Origin: Cymbidium sinense
Taxonomy: Eukaryota; Streptophyta; Magnoliopsida; Asparagales; Orchidaceae
DNA: 64,000 bases
Assembly (NCBI GenBank): GCA_021442155.1
Contig: CM038223.1
Coordinates: forward strand, 30,230,983 to 30,294,982
Direction: 5' to 3'
Below the pieces are notes generated by a model. It did no database searches. It saw nothing but the letters and a program-made list of their open reading frames with translations, and was not told the DNA's origin. Of this stretch, positions 49,019 to 61,254 are shown piece after piece (position 1 is the stretch's first letter; each line of letters starts with the position of its first letter). Both the position numbers and the translations under genes were made by a program.

Positions 49019-52000
49019 TGATTGCTTAGAAAAAACACCTTCGAGGATGCTCTCCGTCATCTTTATTGGGATGGCTAGAGTATATTTTTCATGAGGTAGA
49101 TTGACATATAATTAATTAAATTTCCCTAACATTATGTTAGAGTTTATTTAGATCTAGGTTCAACTTCCTATGAATACAAGCCTTCATAGTTAATTACCCA
49201 TCTTATCGTAGTAAGAGAGCACTCTTAATTAAGGTTGGAAAATAAACATATCTTATCTGATATGAATTGGTATCTACCGGTGCATACTATATCATAAATG
49301 ATTATCATTTAACTTAAAGTGTAAATTAAAGGGGATGATGACACACCTGATTAAGATCCCATGGTTCTATCATCTAATGTTATCATGGTCCCTAGTTTAC
49401 TTAGCTAGGGGAAATAATTCTTGACTGAAGAATACTTATCAGCATCCATGGGTTGCATCGTCCAAGATATGTTTATAGACCTGGGGTGATATTTGTGTAA
49501 TGTGTTGAATTCAAGTCAACCTTAGCTAATAGAAGGCTTTTTTCTATTAAATATATTCTATAATTCATAGCTCAAGGAGTAAATCCATTAGGGAACATAT
49601 GGGCTATTTCTGTGAATGAAATATAGTGAAGCCACATAGAGGCCAAGCCACTCGATCAGAGAGTTCTTGTCCTATCTGCATTTCATGTGGTGTTATTTGA
49701 TGATAAAATTACACAGACAGAGAACACAAACTACATCCTTATTGACATGAGATTATTTGTGTAGGAACATAGATATATTTACTTTGACATTAGCTATTTA
49801 TGAGAAAAAGTTTTCTGAGCTTATCATTCTTGACAAATAATGATGCATGGGTGGATGATTGTGTACTTTAAGTTATGATGAATTTCATCCAATTTAAACA
49901 TATCTCCTCTGATTGAATTTTACAGTCAACACGACCATCATAGGAGAATGAGTAGATTTTGTTAACTTGGACCTAATCATAAGACCCAACTAGAAAATTA
50001 ACTCGTGCAACATCCTCACATATTTTAATTTAGATTTTTATACATGTGTCGGCACACATACGGTTGTTATTATAATTTTCTATTGAAATTAAAAGATTAT
50101 ATCTAAATCCACACATATGCATGGGATTCAAATTTATTATATATAACTCATGAAGCATCCTCAGACATGGAAGCTTAGGCAATTATTATTATGCTTGGGC
50201 CCATGCAAAAAATTTAAGTTTATTTCATGCTAAGTGCCTTGGTGCTGAGAATATGGCACTAGGAATGCTTTCTTGTAGCACAGTTACTGCCATGGCTCTA
50301 TAATTATTAGTTATGTTGATTGTTTGAATAGGACTAGGCACTAATAGTTTAGCATTGTAGCACCATTCAAAATTTGGTTCAGGATAACTAACAGGTGTAT
50401 AGGCACTTTAAGAGTATGAGAAAAAACTTTTTGACCAGCACCTCAATGTTAGGTTGGAGGCTAAGGTCATTTGAATATAATAAAATATGACTGACTAAAT
50501 CTTTTGTTTATCATTTGAAAAGATCCAGGATTTTAAATAAAAAAGACATTATAGGGGTAGCGCATAGGTGATGAAAATTTAACACCTAGGTGCTGCTAGC
50601 CTATGGGACATAAGCTTAAGACCTGGGGCTTGGCACTATGGCTCTAGCAAAGTGGCACTACAGCACTGATATAATTGCCATTTCATTTCTTTTATTTGAT
50701 AGGCAAGCACCTCGACACTTAATATGTAGCACTGTGATGCTCTTAAGATCACTATTTATATCATTTTACCTAAGAGTCTAGTGCCTCAACACTTAAGATG
50801 TGATGCTATGGTGCAGTTATGGAAACATTCACACTTATGATTTTCAAGTCTAGTATTCCAAGTTTTTAAAAAAGTCATGAAATAACTCTAGCACTGCATC
50901 ACTTAAGGGACAACATCGGGGTGCTGCTTGATGACTTTCTTTAATCAACTCGAGAGCTTGGTTGCTTGACGCTACAACAACAACACCTAGGCCCTATTTC
51001 ATTGGTTCCTAAAATTTAAAATTTTGTCCACATAATGCTTTAGCAATGTAAGATTTTTTTACATATGTTAGTGCAAAGAGCTCTTCTCCCATATTCTAGA
51101 TCTAAGATCGATTGAGAGAGGGTTTCATTTCACACTAGAACTAAGTTCAATGATGGAAGGTATGACACCTCAGCACTAAACGTATAACACTACTACGTTG
51201 AATAAGACATAGTGGACTTGAAAGCATAATGATATGGTGCCAAATATTAAGTGCCTTGGCGCTAAGAGATTGTGTTTACCTGAGAGCTTGGCACTATGGT
51301 TCTTGATTTTTGGCACCTTGGAGCTCTAGATAGAGTATTCAAGATTTCTTTCCTAAGAGCTTGGCACCATGGCACTGCGAGATGGAAATGCATATTTTGA
51401 ACTAAATTCTTGAAAATTTTAATATATTATTTAAAAAATTTGATGGCATAGTGCCATAATTATGTTAGATTTTACATATTTTAGTGCTAAGCACTCTTCT
51501 CTTTTATTTCTGATCTAAAATTAATGGATGGAGGGTGTTCTTCTCACACCGTAACCAAGTGGAATGGCGGAGGCCTTAAACTTTCAAGATTCTAACATTT
51601 TTAAGTCTTAAGGAGCATTCTTTTTTACTCTAGATAAAATAATGATGGAGATGCACTCTTCTATTTCTGATTAGATCCATGATCAATGGTGAAAATTTGC
51701 TTGACACTTGACTTTAGGGAAGAAATCACATAAAAGAAGTAAATTCTAGAAATGATCTACTTGAAGTGGATAGACGAGCCTTCTTGGAGTAGTGGGGAGC
51801 AAGCTTATAGAGGGCACCACCATCGGGAGCAAGAATTCAATAAGAACCAGAGAGTGAGTGGGAGAAGTGAGGAAAAAATTGTAGCAAAAATAGTTTTTCC
51901 CTTTTTTATAGTGATTTCTTCACTAATGGTGTGGCTTTTTGCCCCATAACTATTATGCCCCGCTCTTATTTGGAAAATTAGTGCTCATGGGGCAGGAATG

Positions 52001-52218
52001 TTGATTTTTCTCTTTTTAAACTAAAAGACATCATGCTAGCATCTCAGCGCTATCATTTTAGTGCAGCCTTATTTGATCAAGCAATTGTCAAAAGTAATTT
52101 ATGCTTTTGGATGCTGTAAGGTAGTTGGTAGAACCTAGGCACTACGATTACAGCGTTATGGCACTATATGATCAAAAATTAACTTTTTTTTTCATCAGTT
52201 TTAGATGTAAACTTGGCA
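49019..52218 (-). repeat. Complete 5' LTR of a reverse family A element (about 3.2 kb)
   Basis: The LTR start (TGCCAAGTTTACATCTAAAA on the minus strand at 52218) and the end (GCAATCA before the primer site at 49019) are both visible. The TATA box lies at 51910. The order of palindromic segments matches 755-1737, 8638-9430 and 10780-11100. The antisense ORF of the forward element is absent: sequence equivalent to about 9430 (at 50530) continues directly into the equivalent of about 10780 (50480). The minisatellite is also missing. Confidence 0.75.
51880..51915 (-). promoter_or_regulatory. LTR core promoter, reverse copy 1
   Basis: TATAAAAAA on the minus strand (51910-51902) followed by GGG and A-rich sequence. 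It holds the same place in the LTR as the boxes at 1058 and 17950. Confidence 0.6.
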
Positions 52219-53666
52219 GGGCAATTTAAGGGTAGAGCTTGGCTACCTATTTTTCTCTTTCTTTAATGGTGTATAGCGATACTCAGCTGTATTGGCCTAT
52301 TTTTATTAATTAATTTTATGTGATTTATTTTGGGTGTGCAATAGAAATTTCTTGCTCTTCTAAGTTTCTTTCTATGCTATGTTTCTGTGATGAATGCCTA
52401 AAAATTAAACTCTTAGGAAACTAAATTTTCTACCCAACTTAAATCTAAATAACATAAACAAAAATAAAGCAAATTGAAACTTCAAACATAAATTAAAGCC
52501 TTAGGTGCAACTTAAAAACAACTAGAAATAATTAACTTTTGAGAATCATGTTAGCATATTATTCAAAATCCTTAAATTGGGCGCTTCACCCATTACACAT
52601 AAGGGGCATCTAACCTTTGAGGATGACCACCTTCTTGGGAAAGTGTACCTTCTTATTTTGAATAGGCCCATGACCATTTCTAATTGTATCTCATTGTAAG
52701 CATTAATTGCATCCCCAAAGGCCTTAAATGAATTATGAGTGAAAACATTTAAAAGCTAAAAATTATTGTATTAGTTAGATTCATATAATAACTAAAATTA
52801 TCCTAGGGATTAGAGAGTGAGTTTAGATTCGAGATTCTTTTCTAAAATGTAACAACCTGTCCATCTTACATACATAAGGCTGACATCATGGACTTAAAAA
52901 AATTCATTTAGGTAGTGTTAGCTGGTAGCCCTTCCAAGTGGATGATAAGTCCATAAAAGCTAAAGATAGGTTCCTCTTCTCAAGTGAGAGAAAGAACCAA
53001 TAATTCCCAAAGTTAAACTAGGTTAAGCCTTTGATTTATGTCAAAAGCACTTGTAGAATTAGGTTCTGAAGCATCCTCTTAGGATAAGTATTCAACCCTA
53101 GGTATTTTTACAATCTTGTGTTACTAGAATCTAAGTCCTATATTTTTAATAAAATATCAATCAAAATTTGAATAAATTTAATATCAAAAATATAATGCCC
53201 AATTATAGAATAGTTGAAATGCCCACTAGACATCTGAATATCTATGAGCATTTCTTACTTTATCTTAATTGGCCATGAAATGAACTCTTCCCTTAGAAGT
53301 GTTCCTTTTTGAAATTTCAATTTAACCATCCTTTGGAATCAACTTTGAAAGCCATATAAATAAGAGCCTGTTTCTTTAATTGAGAGTATTCTTAGGAAGA
53401 GATTTTTATTCTTAAAATGTAATTAACTATAAGGGCTTGCCCTTATAGGGAACTGCCGTCCTAGTATAAAATAAACCTTGTCCAACTTTTTCATGTATTT
53501 CAAGGGAAGAATATCTAGAATATTAGGAAGACCCATTAAATTTAAGAGTCATTATTTAAGTAATCGAATCCATTATAGGATAATATGTTTATTCCTCAAT
53601 AGAAAATTTGATTACCTAAATGAGAAATTTCTATAGTCTATGTGGTGTCACAAAATTTTCCCCACA
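52219..53666 (+). mobile_element. Family B' unit, 3' part only
   Basis: It starts within the conserved block (GGGTAGAGCTTGGCTACC at 52229) and aligns with 7376-8610 and 31570-33010: 'ttattttgggtgtgcaata', 'cacataaggggcatct', 'gttagctggtagccc', 'gagagtattctta', 'taactataagggcttgcc', ending TTTTCCCCACA at 53666. The left limit coincides with the LTR end of the reverse family A element, so that element probably inserted here or cut the unit. No coding sequence. Confidence 0.65.
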
Positions 53667-56600
53667 ACCATGTCTGAAAAGCGAAGGTGGACTCCTCTCC
53701 ATGGGAGCTCACAACCAAGCAAAAAAAGAGGAAGGAGGAACCTTCCTCTCTTGAATCTAACTATCCCTGAGTTTTTCACCACCAGTGGCCTGATTTTGGC
53801 TGCTCCAATCTTCTCCCAAGATTATAACTCTTAGCCAATTGAGAGCAGAGAAGGAGAAAGCTTCTCTCTCAATTATATGCATTCCTACACACTCCAAAGA
53901 GAAAAAAGAGAAGAATTTATCCCTTCCTTGAGCTTTTCACTATCGACAAGTCAAAGTTTGGTCATGGCCAATGGCAAATAGCTCCTCTAAATATGGAAAT
54001 GAAGAAGGATTGATCCATCCCCAAAACTGACTCTTCTCACGCAATCAAGGGGGAAAGGCAAACACAATCAAACCTTTCCCTGACTCCCATGCCATCAACA
54101 AGCTATAAAATGGCCAACACCAATGGAGAATGGGTAGAGCTTAGTCTCCACAATAATCCATGGGGAGGCAAGGCTTAAAATTCCTCTTAGAGGTTTGTCT
54201 CAACTCAAGGAACATTTTAGAATTATCAAATTTATTGATGATTGATGCTGGTGAGGTATGGACTCAATGCCACCACCTCTACCGTCGATTTGGTCCTTTG
54301 TGAAATGAAATTGATCTACATCGAGATCAAGTTGCTTTGATTGGTTGTAAATTGACTCTTGGTCGATTTGTAATTGAAATCAACCACTTTCACTGCCTAG
54401 AATGTTGGTGATCAAGCCTAAAGAGCTAACTGCTCTTGGTTCTCTGACATGAGGATAAGGATATAATCTTTGTTGTCCATTCCAAATAAAAGGAACATAT
54501 GGCTGAGATCGAGAATCACCATTTGATTTCATCCCTTAAGGAAAAGTGTGATCGGATGACTCAAATTGATCCTATGTTCCCGCCACCACTTGACGTGGGA
54601 TCCACTTGGATCCCACGTTGACTAATCCAAGATTGAAATGCACAAAGGGCTGCCCAATCAGTGTTGACTCAGTGTTGATTGAGTTAAGTAAGAAATTCAA
54701 AATTTTCTAATTTAAATAAATGTAAAAAAATGACAAAAACTTCAAAAATTCATACAAAATAAAATAATCAATATTAAATATAAATAAATGCTCTATGGAT
54801 TTGCCTTAGTGATAGGAATCTATTAAACCTAAAATCCCCAAATTTTATTGGGTATTTTTGGGTTAATTTGAGCTTAAATATAAATAATCCAATATAAATT
54901 AAAGCCAATATATTAATCCAATTAATTTAAAACTTTAGGAAATTGAAAGTAAGGTTACAGTACACCTTAGATAAACATTTGGGGATTTATTGGTGATTAA
55001 ATCAAAAGATATAAAATTTTCAATTTTTATACCTCATTTTAATAAAATAAGTTAATATTAAATTAGGAAAATTAGTGAAATACATGGAATTTTCCTGAAA
55101 TATCATAATAAATATCAACGAACAAATGAAAAATATTAAAGCTTACAAAACCTCAATAACCTGCAAAATGACTTATTTAGTGGATTGTTTGAATTAAATA
55201 AAATTATTAATTCACTTAAAATTTTAAAATTCATAATAAATCAACTATGAGTCAAAAAATTACAAATAAACCCTCTCTATATTTATCATTTAAAGGAGAA
55301 TCAAAGAAATTACAAATCTTAATTAACTATTAATAATTTAAGCTTAATTCAAGTTTTATTGAAATAATTAAAACTTTAATTAATCCTAAAATACACATCA
55401 TAGTAATATCAAACTTTAAAAAAATTAAATTAGCAAGGAAGCCCACTTATCATAAAAATTTTAAATCCAAACAACTTCTCGATTAGAAGTTGTAGAATTT
55501 CCAATATCTAGGTCAACTTAAATTGAATAATAAATTAAAAATGTATAAAAATTATAATATTTATGAAATCAATTTAAAACACTTTCATTAACATCAAAAC
55601 ATTTAAGAAAAATTTCTTAACCATCTGAAATGAAAGAATCCTAAGAATCATATACTTAGGAGATAAACATTAATTAAAAACATAAAATAAATTGAAAATT
55701 CAAAAATAAATTAGTGAATTTTCATCAAATGAACTAGTCAAACAAATCAAATCAATTGAAGCAACTAAGTAAAGATCAAATTAAATCAAATAAACATAAA
55801 ATTAAAATAATCATCATACTAATCAAATAACTAAATCCAACAAACCAAGTGATCGAACTCTTAATTAAAATTTAAATAAAATATCACATTAACTTCAATG
55901 AAATCCCAAGTTAATTAAATTTAAAATATTTTAACCAATCCAAACCAATTTTAAATGAAAATTTAAAATCATTAAATCTAAACAACATTGAAATGATCTA
56001 ATCAAAATAAATCATATTAAATTAAATCTTCAAAGTGAAACCCAAAAAGAAAGATATTAAATATTAATTCAAAAGATATTAATTGAATTATTAAAATTCA
56101 ACTAAATTAAACTAAAACCTAATAAATCTAAAATTAATATCAACATTCAAAACCCATAAAGTTAAATAAATTTAAACTTCAATGTCATGATCATATCAAA
56201 TAAACATTAATAAAAAAATTTAATTTAATTAATTTATTTAAATAAATTCAAATGGGTTAATTAAAATAGTTAGGCTCTTAGTTTGGCCCCTAAAATATAT
56301 TTTCGCCTTTGGGTGGAGATTCACTCTAGTAGGATCAGATGTTGAATAGAATGGATTCTGCCTAAAATTGAATTTATTTTTATTCTTATTGCTTTAAAAC
56401 CTAAATTCAACTTTAACACAAAAATAAAATTAAAATTGAAGTAAAATTTAAAATAAATTAAATCGCTTAAATTGAAAGCACCCAACGATAAATTAAACAA
56501 ACTTTAAAATTGAATTAAACTTGAACTAAAATAAGCTCTAGTGTAGCCAGACCATAAAAGCCCTTCTTTCACACATTAGATTGCTAGGTAACTAACTCTA

Positions 56601-58583
56601 GACTTAGGTTAGGCTAATGATCTTTGGTGATTTGTGATGTGAAATGTATTTTTTTATTTTATGGTGTAATATTTTAGAGTGGATGGCTAAGATTGTTTGT
56701 TTGTTATTCTGGATGTTAGGGAAATCTTTAGGCTAACATTATTTTCTATAAGGTGTTGTACTTAAAAGGACCATTATAATAAATATAAAATAAATATTAT
56801 TTGCTTGATGGTGCTATTTAATCCCTAAACATTGCCCAATAAGATAAGTGAGCTTGGCAAAAACTAATGCTAAGCTCGTATGTTTGAAATATAAACTATT
56901 ATGTGTATTTCCTGACATTTGTTTTACATGGATTAGTAATTTATTTCAAAATTCTAAAATTTAATTTGAGCTTATAATTAGGATAGAATCTATATGGCCT
57001 AGAAATAACAGGAGTTGACTTTACTAGTTGGTGGTCCCCTATGAAGCATGTGGAGGTCGTTGAAGAAGGTGATGATCCTGGAAGAAGACTCCATTTGATC
57101 AAAACTTTTAGTTCTAGATTGGGCTATTTGAGGAGAGAGCTTGACTATCCATTTTCTCTTTCTTCGGAGGTGTATAGTTGTACGTGACCGCATTGGCCTA
57201 TTTTATTTTAATATGACTTGATTTATTTTGGGTGCATAAGAGAAATGCACATTTTTTCTATGTTTCTTTATGAATTGTGCTATGTGATAAAATGCCTAGC
57301 ATCTTAGGCTAATTGAAAAATTAAATTTTCTTCCCCACCTAAATTAAATAACTCAAACATAAAATAAAATATTAATAACCTAACTTTAAATAAAAGTTCA
57401 GGGAATAACTTAAAAGCAACTAGAAACAATTAAGATTTCTAAACCATGATAGCATATTGTCCATTCTTCTTGAATTGGGTGCTTCACCCATTGCACATAA
57501 GGGAGCATCTGACCTTTGAGGATGACCACCCTTCATTGGGAAGTGTCCCTTCTCTTTTTTGTTTGCTTATGATCATATCTAACTACATCTCATTGTAGGC
57601 ATGAACTGTATACCCAAGACCTCTAAAACAAATTACAAGTCAAAATATATAATATATGAAATTTATTACATTGGTTAGGTACATAACACTCCAAACATTA
57701 TCTTAGAGACAGGTAGTGAGTTAGGCTCTTAGCTTTTTTCCTAAATGCAATAGCCTAACTATATTATGCACATATGACCAAACTCATAATTTTTAAAATT
57801 ATTTATGGTGTGTTTGCTGGTAACCCTTCCAGGTGGGTTATATGTATGGAAGAGTAAGGGATAGGTTGATTTTACTCTGGTATGAAAAAGAATCAATAAT
57901 TCCCAAAAAAGTTACATTAGCTCAAGCCTAAGATTTATGTCAGGAGAATTTGTAAACTTAGGGTTTAAAGCATCCTATTGGAATAAGTTTTTAACTACTA
58001 GGATTTTTATAGTCTTGTACGACTAGAATCTAAGCCTTAGATTTCTTATAAAATGTCAATTCAAAATTTTATTAAATTTGAACTCCAAATTGTAAAGCCT
58101 AATGGTAGAATAGTTTAAATGCTTACCAAGCATCCTAATATCTATAAGAAATTTGTACTAAATCCTAATTAGACTCTATAAATAACTCTTCCCCTTTGAA
58201 GTGTTCCCAATTAAAATTCCAAATTAAACATTCTTTTAAGACATGCTTTGAAATCCATAGAAATAATAGTCTATTTTTTAATTGAGAGTATTCTTAGGAA
58301 GAATTCCTTATTTCCTAAGATGTAATTAATTATAGGGGCTTCCCTTTTAGTGAACTACAAACTCAGCATAAAATAAACCTTGTCTTACTTTTCCATATAG
58401 TTCAAGGGAAATTCTCTTGAATATCAAGGTTCCATTACCCTTAGGAGTTTTTATTAAGTAATTGAATCCATTATAATATAACATGTTTATCTCTCGAGAC
58501 AATATGATTATTCTTTAATAATGTATTCATTACCTAAATAAGAAATTTCTAAAATCTATATGGTGCCATAAATTTTTCCCATA
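53667..58583 (+). mobile_element. Family B' unit, 5'-truncated, direct
   Basis: The part 53667-54300 corresponds to the 'gaggtatg' region of copies 1 and 2 ('ggtttgtctcaactcaagga' at 54201 against 'gcttcgtctcaaccaaatga' at 28200). 'tgggatccacttggatccc' at 54597 matches the reverse copy at 23965. The AT-rich middle, the block at 57121-57151, 'gtgcttcacccattgcacat' and the end 'ggtgccataaatttttccc' at 58561 follow. The TTGACC-rich 5' third is absent. Numerous short frames (for example 53640-53834) are not conserved in the other copies. Confidence 0.62.
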
Positions 58584-58689
58584 GGCTTGCGATGATTTAT
58601 CTAGGAAGAAAGCATCTAAGACTCACACCTTCCTAAGTGGAACTAATCATTGGGACAATCTACCATCAGCTAGATAGCTACTACCTAAG
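58584..58689. repeat. Short fragment of the 44150-type repeat
   Basis: 'aggaagaaagcatctaagac' followed by 'tcacaccttcctaag' and 'aatcattggg' resembles 44154-44205. It lies between the end of a family B' unit and the end of a family A LTR. Confidence 0.45.
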
Positions 58690-59214
58690 CGTTCAAAAAA
58701 AATATTTTTGGAAACTCTCCACCATCGTTATTGGGATGGGTAAGAGTATGTTCTTCATGAGGTAGATTGATATATATTCAACTAGATTTCCCCTAACATT
58801 ATGTTAAAGTTTATTTAGATCTAGGTTCTACTTCCTCTGAATGCAAGATTCATAGTTAATAAGCCCTTTTACCATAGTAAGAGAGCACTCTTGATTAAGG
58901 TTGGAAATAGACATATCTCTCTGATATGAATCTGTGTTTAGTGATACATGTGGTGTGACATAGATGACAGTCTAAAAAAATGGAGATAATACCAATAAAG
59001 ATCCCATGGTTTCATCATCCTGAAACTACATTGTTCTAGTCTATCAACATTAGAGGGCTATCAACCATAATGTCTAGGGAGTCTTATTAGCAACCATGGG
59101 TTGCCTCATTTTAGATATCTTGAGTAGATTAGATTTTAGTGTAGGTGTTATGGTGTAGGGATGTTCGAATGGTGAACAGAATAATAAACTAGGTTTATAT
59201 TTACAAGAAAGCCA

Positions 59215-60145
59215 GAATATAGTGGTGTTTACATTATGAAAAAAGAGATTGGCCTACATTCCTTGGGAAATGCCAAATAGTAATGTAAAAATGGAAAACA
59301 AATAGATTGGGCTTATATCCCTTTGAGATGCCATATGGATATAGATTGTTCGTATGGTGAACACATAGATTTGACTTACATCTCTTCAAAATGCCATATG
59401 GAAATAGATTGTTCACATGGTGAATGTATAGATTAGACTTTCATCCTTTTGGAATGCCATATGGATATAGATTGATCAAATGGAAAACATATAAATTGAC
59501 TTACATCTCTTTGGAATGCCATTTGGTGTTTTCATGGCAAACATATAGATTAGGCTTACATCCCATGGAAGGCCATTATGGATATAGATTGTTCGCATGA
59601 AAAACATATAAATTAGACTTACATCTCTTTGGAATGGATTTATGGTGTTTACATGGAGAACATATAAATTGTACTTACATCCCTTGGAAGACTATTATGG
59701 TATTCGCATGGTAAACATATAGATTAAGCTTACATCCTTTGGAAAGCCAATATGGATATAGATTGTTCGCTTGATGAATGTATTGATTAGACTTACATCC
59801 CTTCGGACAGTAAGGTGTTCACTTGGTGAACGAGTTGGTTGGACTTACATCCTTTGGATGGCCATTTGAATATAGATTGTTTGCATTGCAAATGTATAGA
59901 TTGAACTTACATCCCTTTAGAATGTCATATGGTTGTAGATTGTTTGCATAGTGAATGTATAGATTGGACTTATATCCCTTTAGAATGCCATATGGATATA
60001 GATTGTTCACATAGTGAATGTATAAATTGGATTTACATCCCTTTAGAATTTCATTATGGCATAAGTATGGAAAACACATAGATTGGACTTACATCCTTTG
60101 GAAGGACATTATGGCATTTGCATGGCGAACATATAGATTTATAGG
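59215..60145 (-). repeat. Expanded LTR minisatellite, about 15 units of 60-63 bp
   Basis: Each unit has ATGGATATAGATTGTTCGCA, a GTGAAC/GTGAAT word, 'atatagattgg', 'acttacatccctt' and 'ggaatgccat' on the plus strand. By counting 'cttacatc'-like words I find 15 units. Units of 63 bp keep a minus-strand frame open and give a 21-residue peptide repeat such as NNLYPYGILKGYKSNLYIHY, which is a by-product of the period. The other LTRs have about five units or none. Confidence 0.8.
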
Positions 60146-61214
60146 ATCTTTGTGAGGTAAATATTAATTTGTGGTTTTAAGGGTAGCACCTTAGCACCAG
60201 AAATATAGAACCTAACACTATTATGGTAGCACCTTAGTGCCATTTAGGTAGCACCTTAGCATTTGGTACTATGCATTGCAACATTAAATGCCATAAATTT
60301 ATGTGTTAAAACCCAAAGGCTCAATGCCTCAATGCATTATAGCTAGTGTCACAGTGCTTTTGGTAATATGATATTTGAATAGTATAACAAAGTTGATTGG
60401 TTAAATAGTGCCCAGGAACTAGTGATTTATTACCATGATGCCAGTCAATAGTTTGTTCAAAAAGGCTAATAGATGGATAGACACTTATAATGAAAAGAAC
60501 AAACTTTTTGACTAGCGCTATGATTCTATGTTGGAGCATCACAATGCTACATCAATTTTGGCCTCACATTTTGAATGACATCAGTTATGGAGTTAATTAT
60601 CATCAATACCATTAATATAAATTTTTTGACTAGCATGATAATCATTCTGTGGTGTTTGATGGATAACACTGTGGTGATTTAATATTGAGACTTTGGTGTA
60701 TAACCCATGAGGGTAGCTCTATGGTGCCAAATATGTGGCTCTGCAATGCTATAAGATAAAGAATTTTTTAGTCTTAACCTAAGAGGCTAACACTACAATG
60801 CCTGATTGGTGGCACCTTAGTGCTGGGTGGATAAGACTTAGACTTTAGATTTTGAGAAGTTAGTATTTTAAGTGTTAAAAATTATAAAATTAATGTAGTG
60901 CCTCTATGCTTCAGAGACAGTATTGTGCCACTATAACTGGATATTGTGATCATGCAAAACCTTATTTTTTTATCAAATCCAAGATTGATGCTAAAAATCA
61001 TCTTTTAAGGAGAAAAATATATATAAAAGAACATTTCCAATATTCTTTGCTTAAAGTTCATGTTAGCCAGCTTTGATCTTGTCTTGTGCAAGAAGAAAAC
61101 ACCTTCGTATAATGGTGAGAAACACATTATGGAGAAAGAATGCTGGAGACTGAGAACAAGAAATGGGAGAAAGTGGAAAAGAGAGGGAAAATAATGGAAG
61201 AGGTGAGTGGGTAG

Positions 61215-61245
61215 TTCCCACCTCTTTTTATAGAAGTTAGGGTAA
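61215..61245 (-). promoter_or_regulatory. LTR core promoter, reverse copy 2
   Basis: TATAAAAA on the minus strand (61232-61225) followed by GAGGTGGG. It is the fourth copy of the LTR TATA box in the window. Confidence 0.62.
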
Positions 61246-61254
61246 TCGTTCACA

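Noticed and set aside
53640..53834. 64-codon frame with basic N-terminus
   Set aside because: It spans the junction of two family B' fragments at 53666 and has no counterpart in the other copies.
59819..60079. Repeat-protein gene (21-residue repeats, minus strand)
   Set aside because: The frame follows from the 63-bp period of the minisatellite; it is interrupted elsewhere in the array and has no start context or domain.
59215..60145. CRISPR-like array of regular repeats
   Set aside because: The units are contiguous 60-63 bp tandem repeats without unique spacers, in plant DNA, and belong to an LTR minisatellite.
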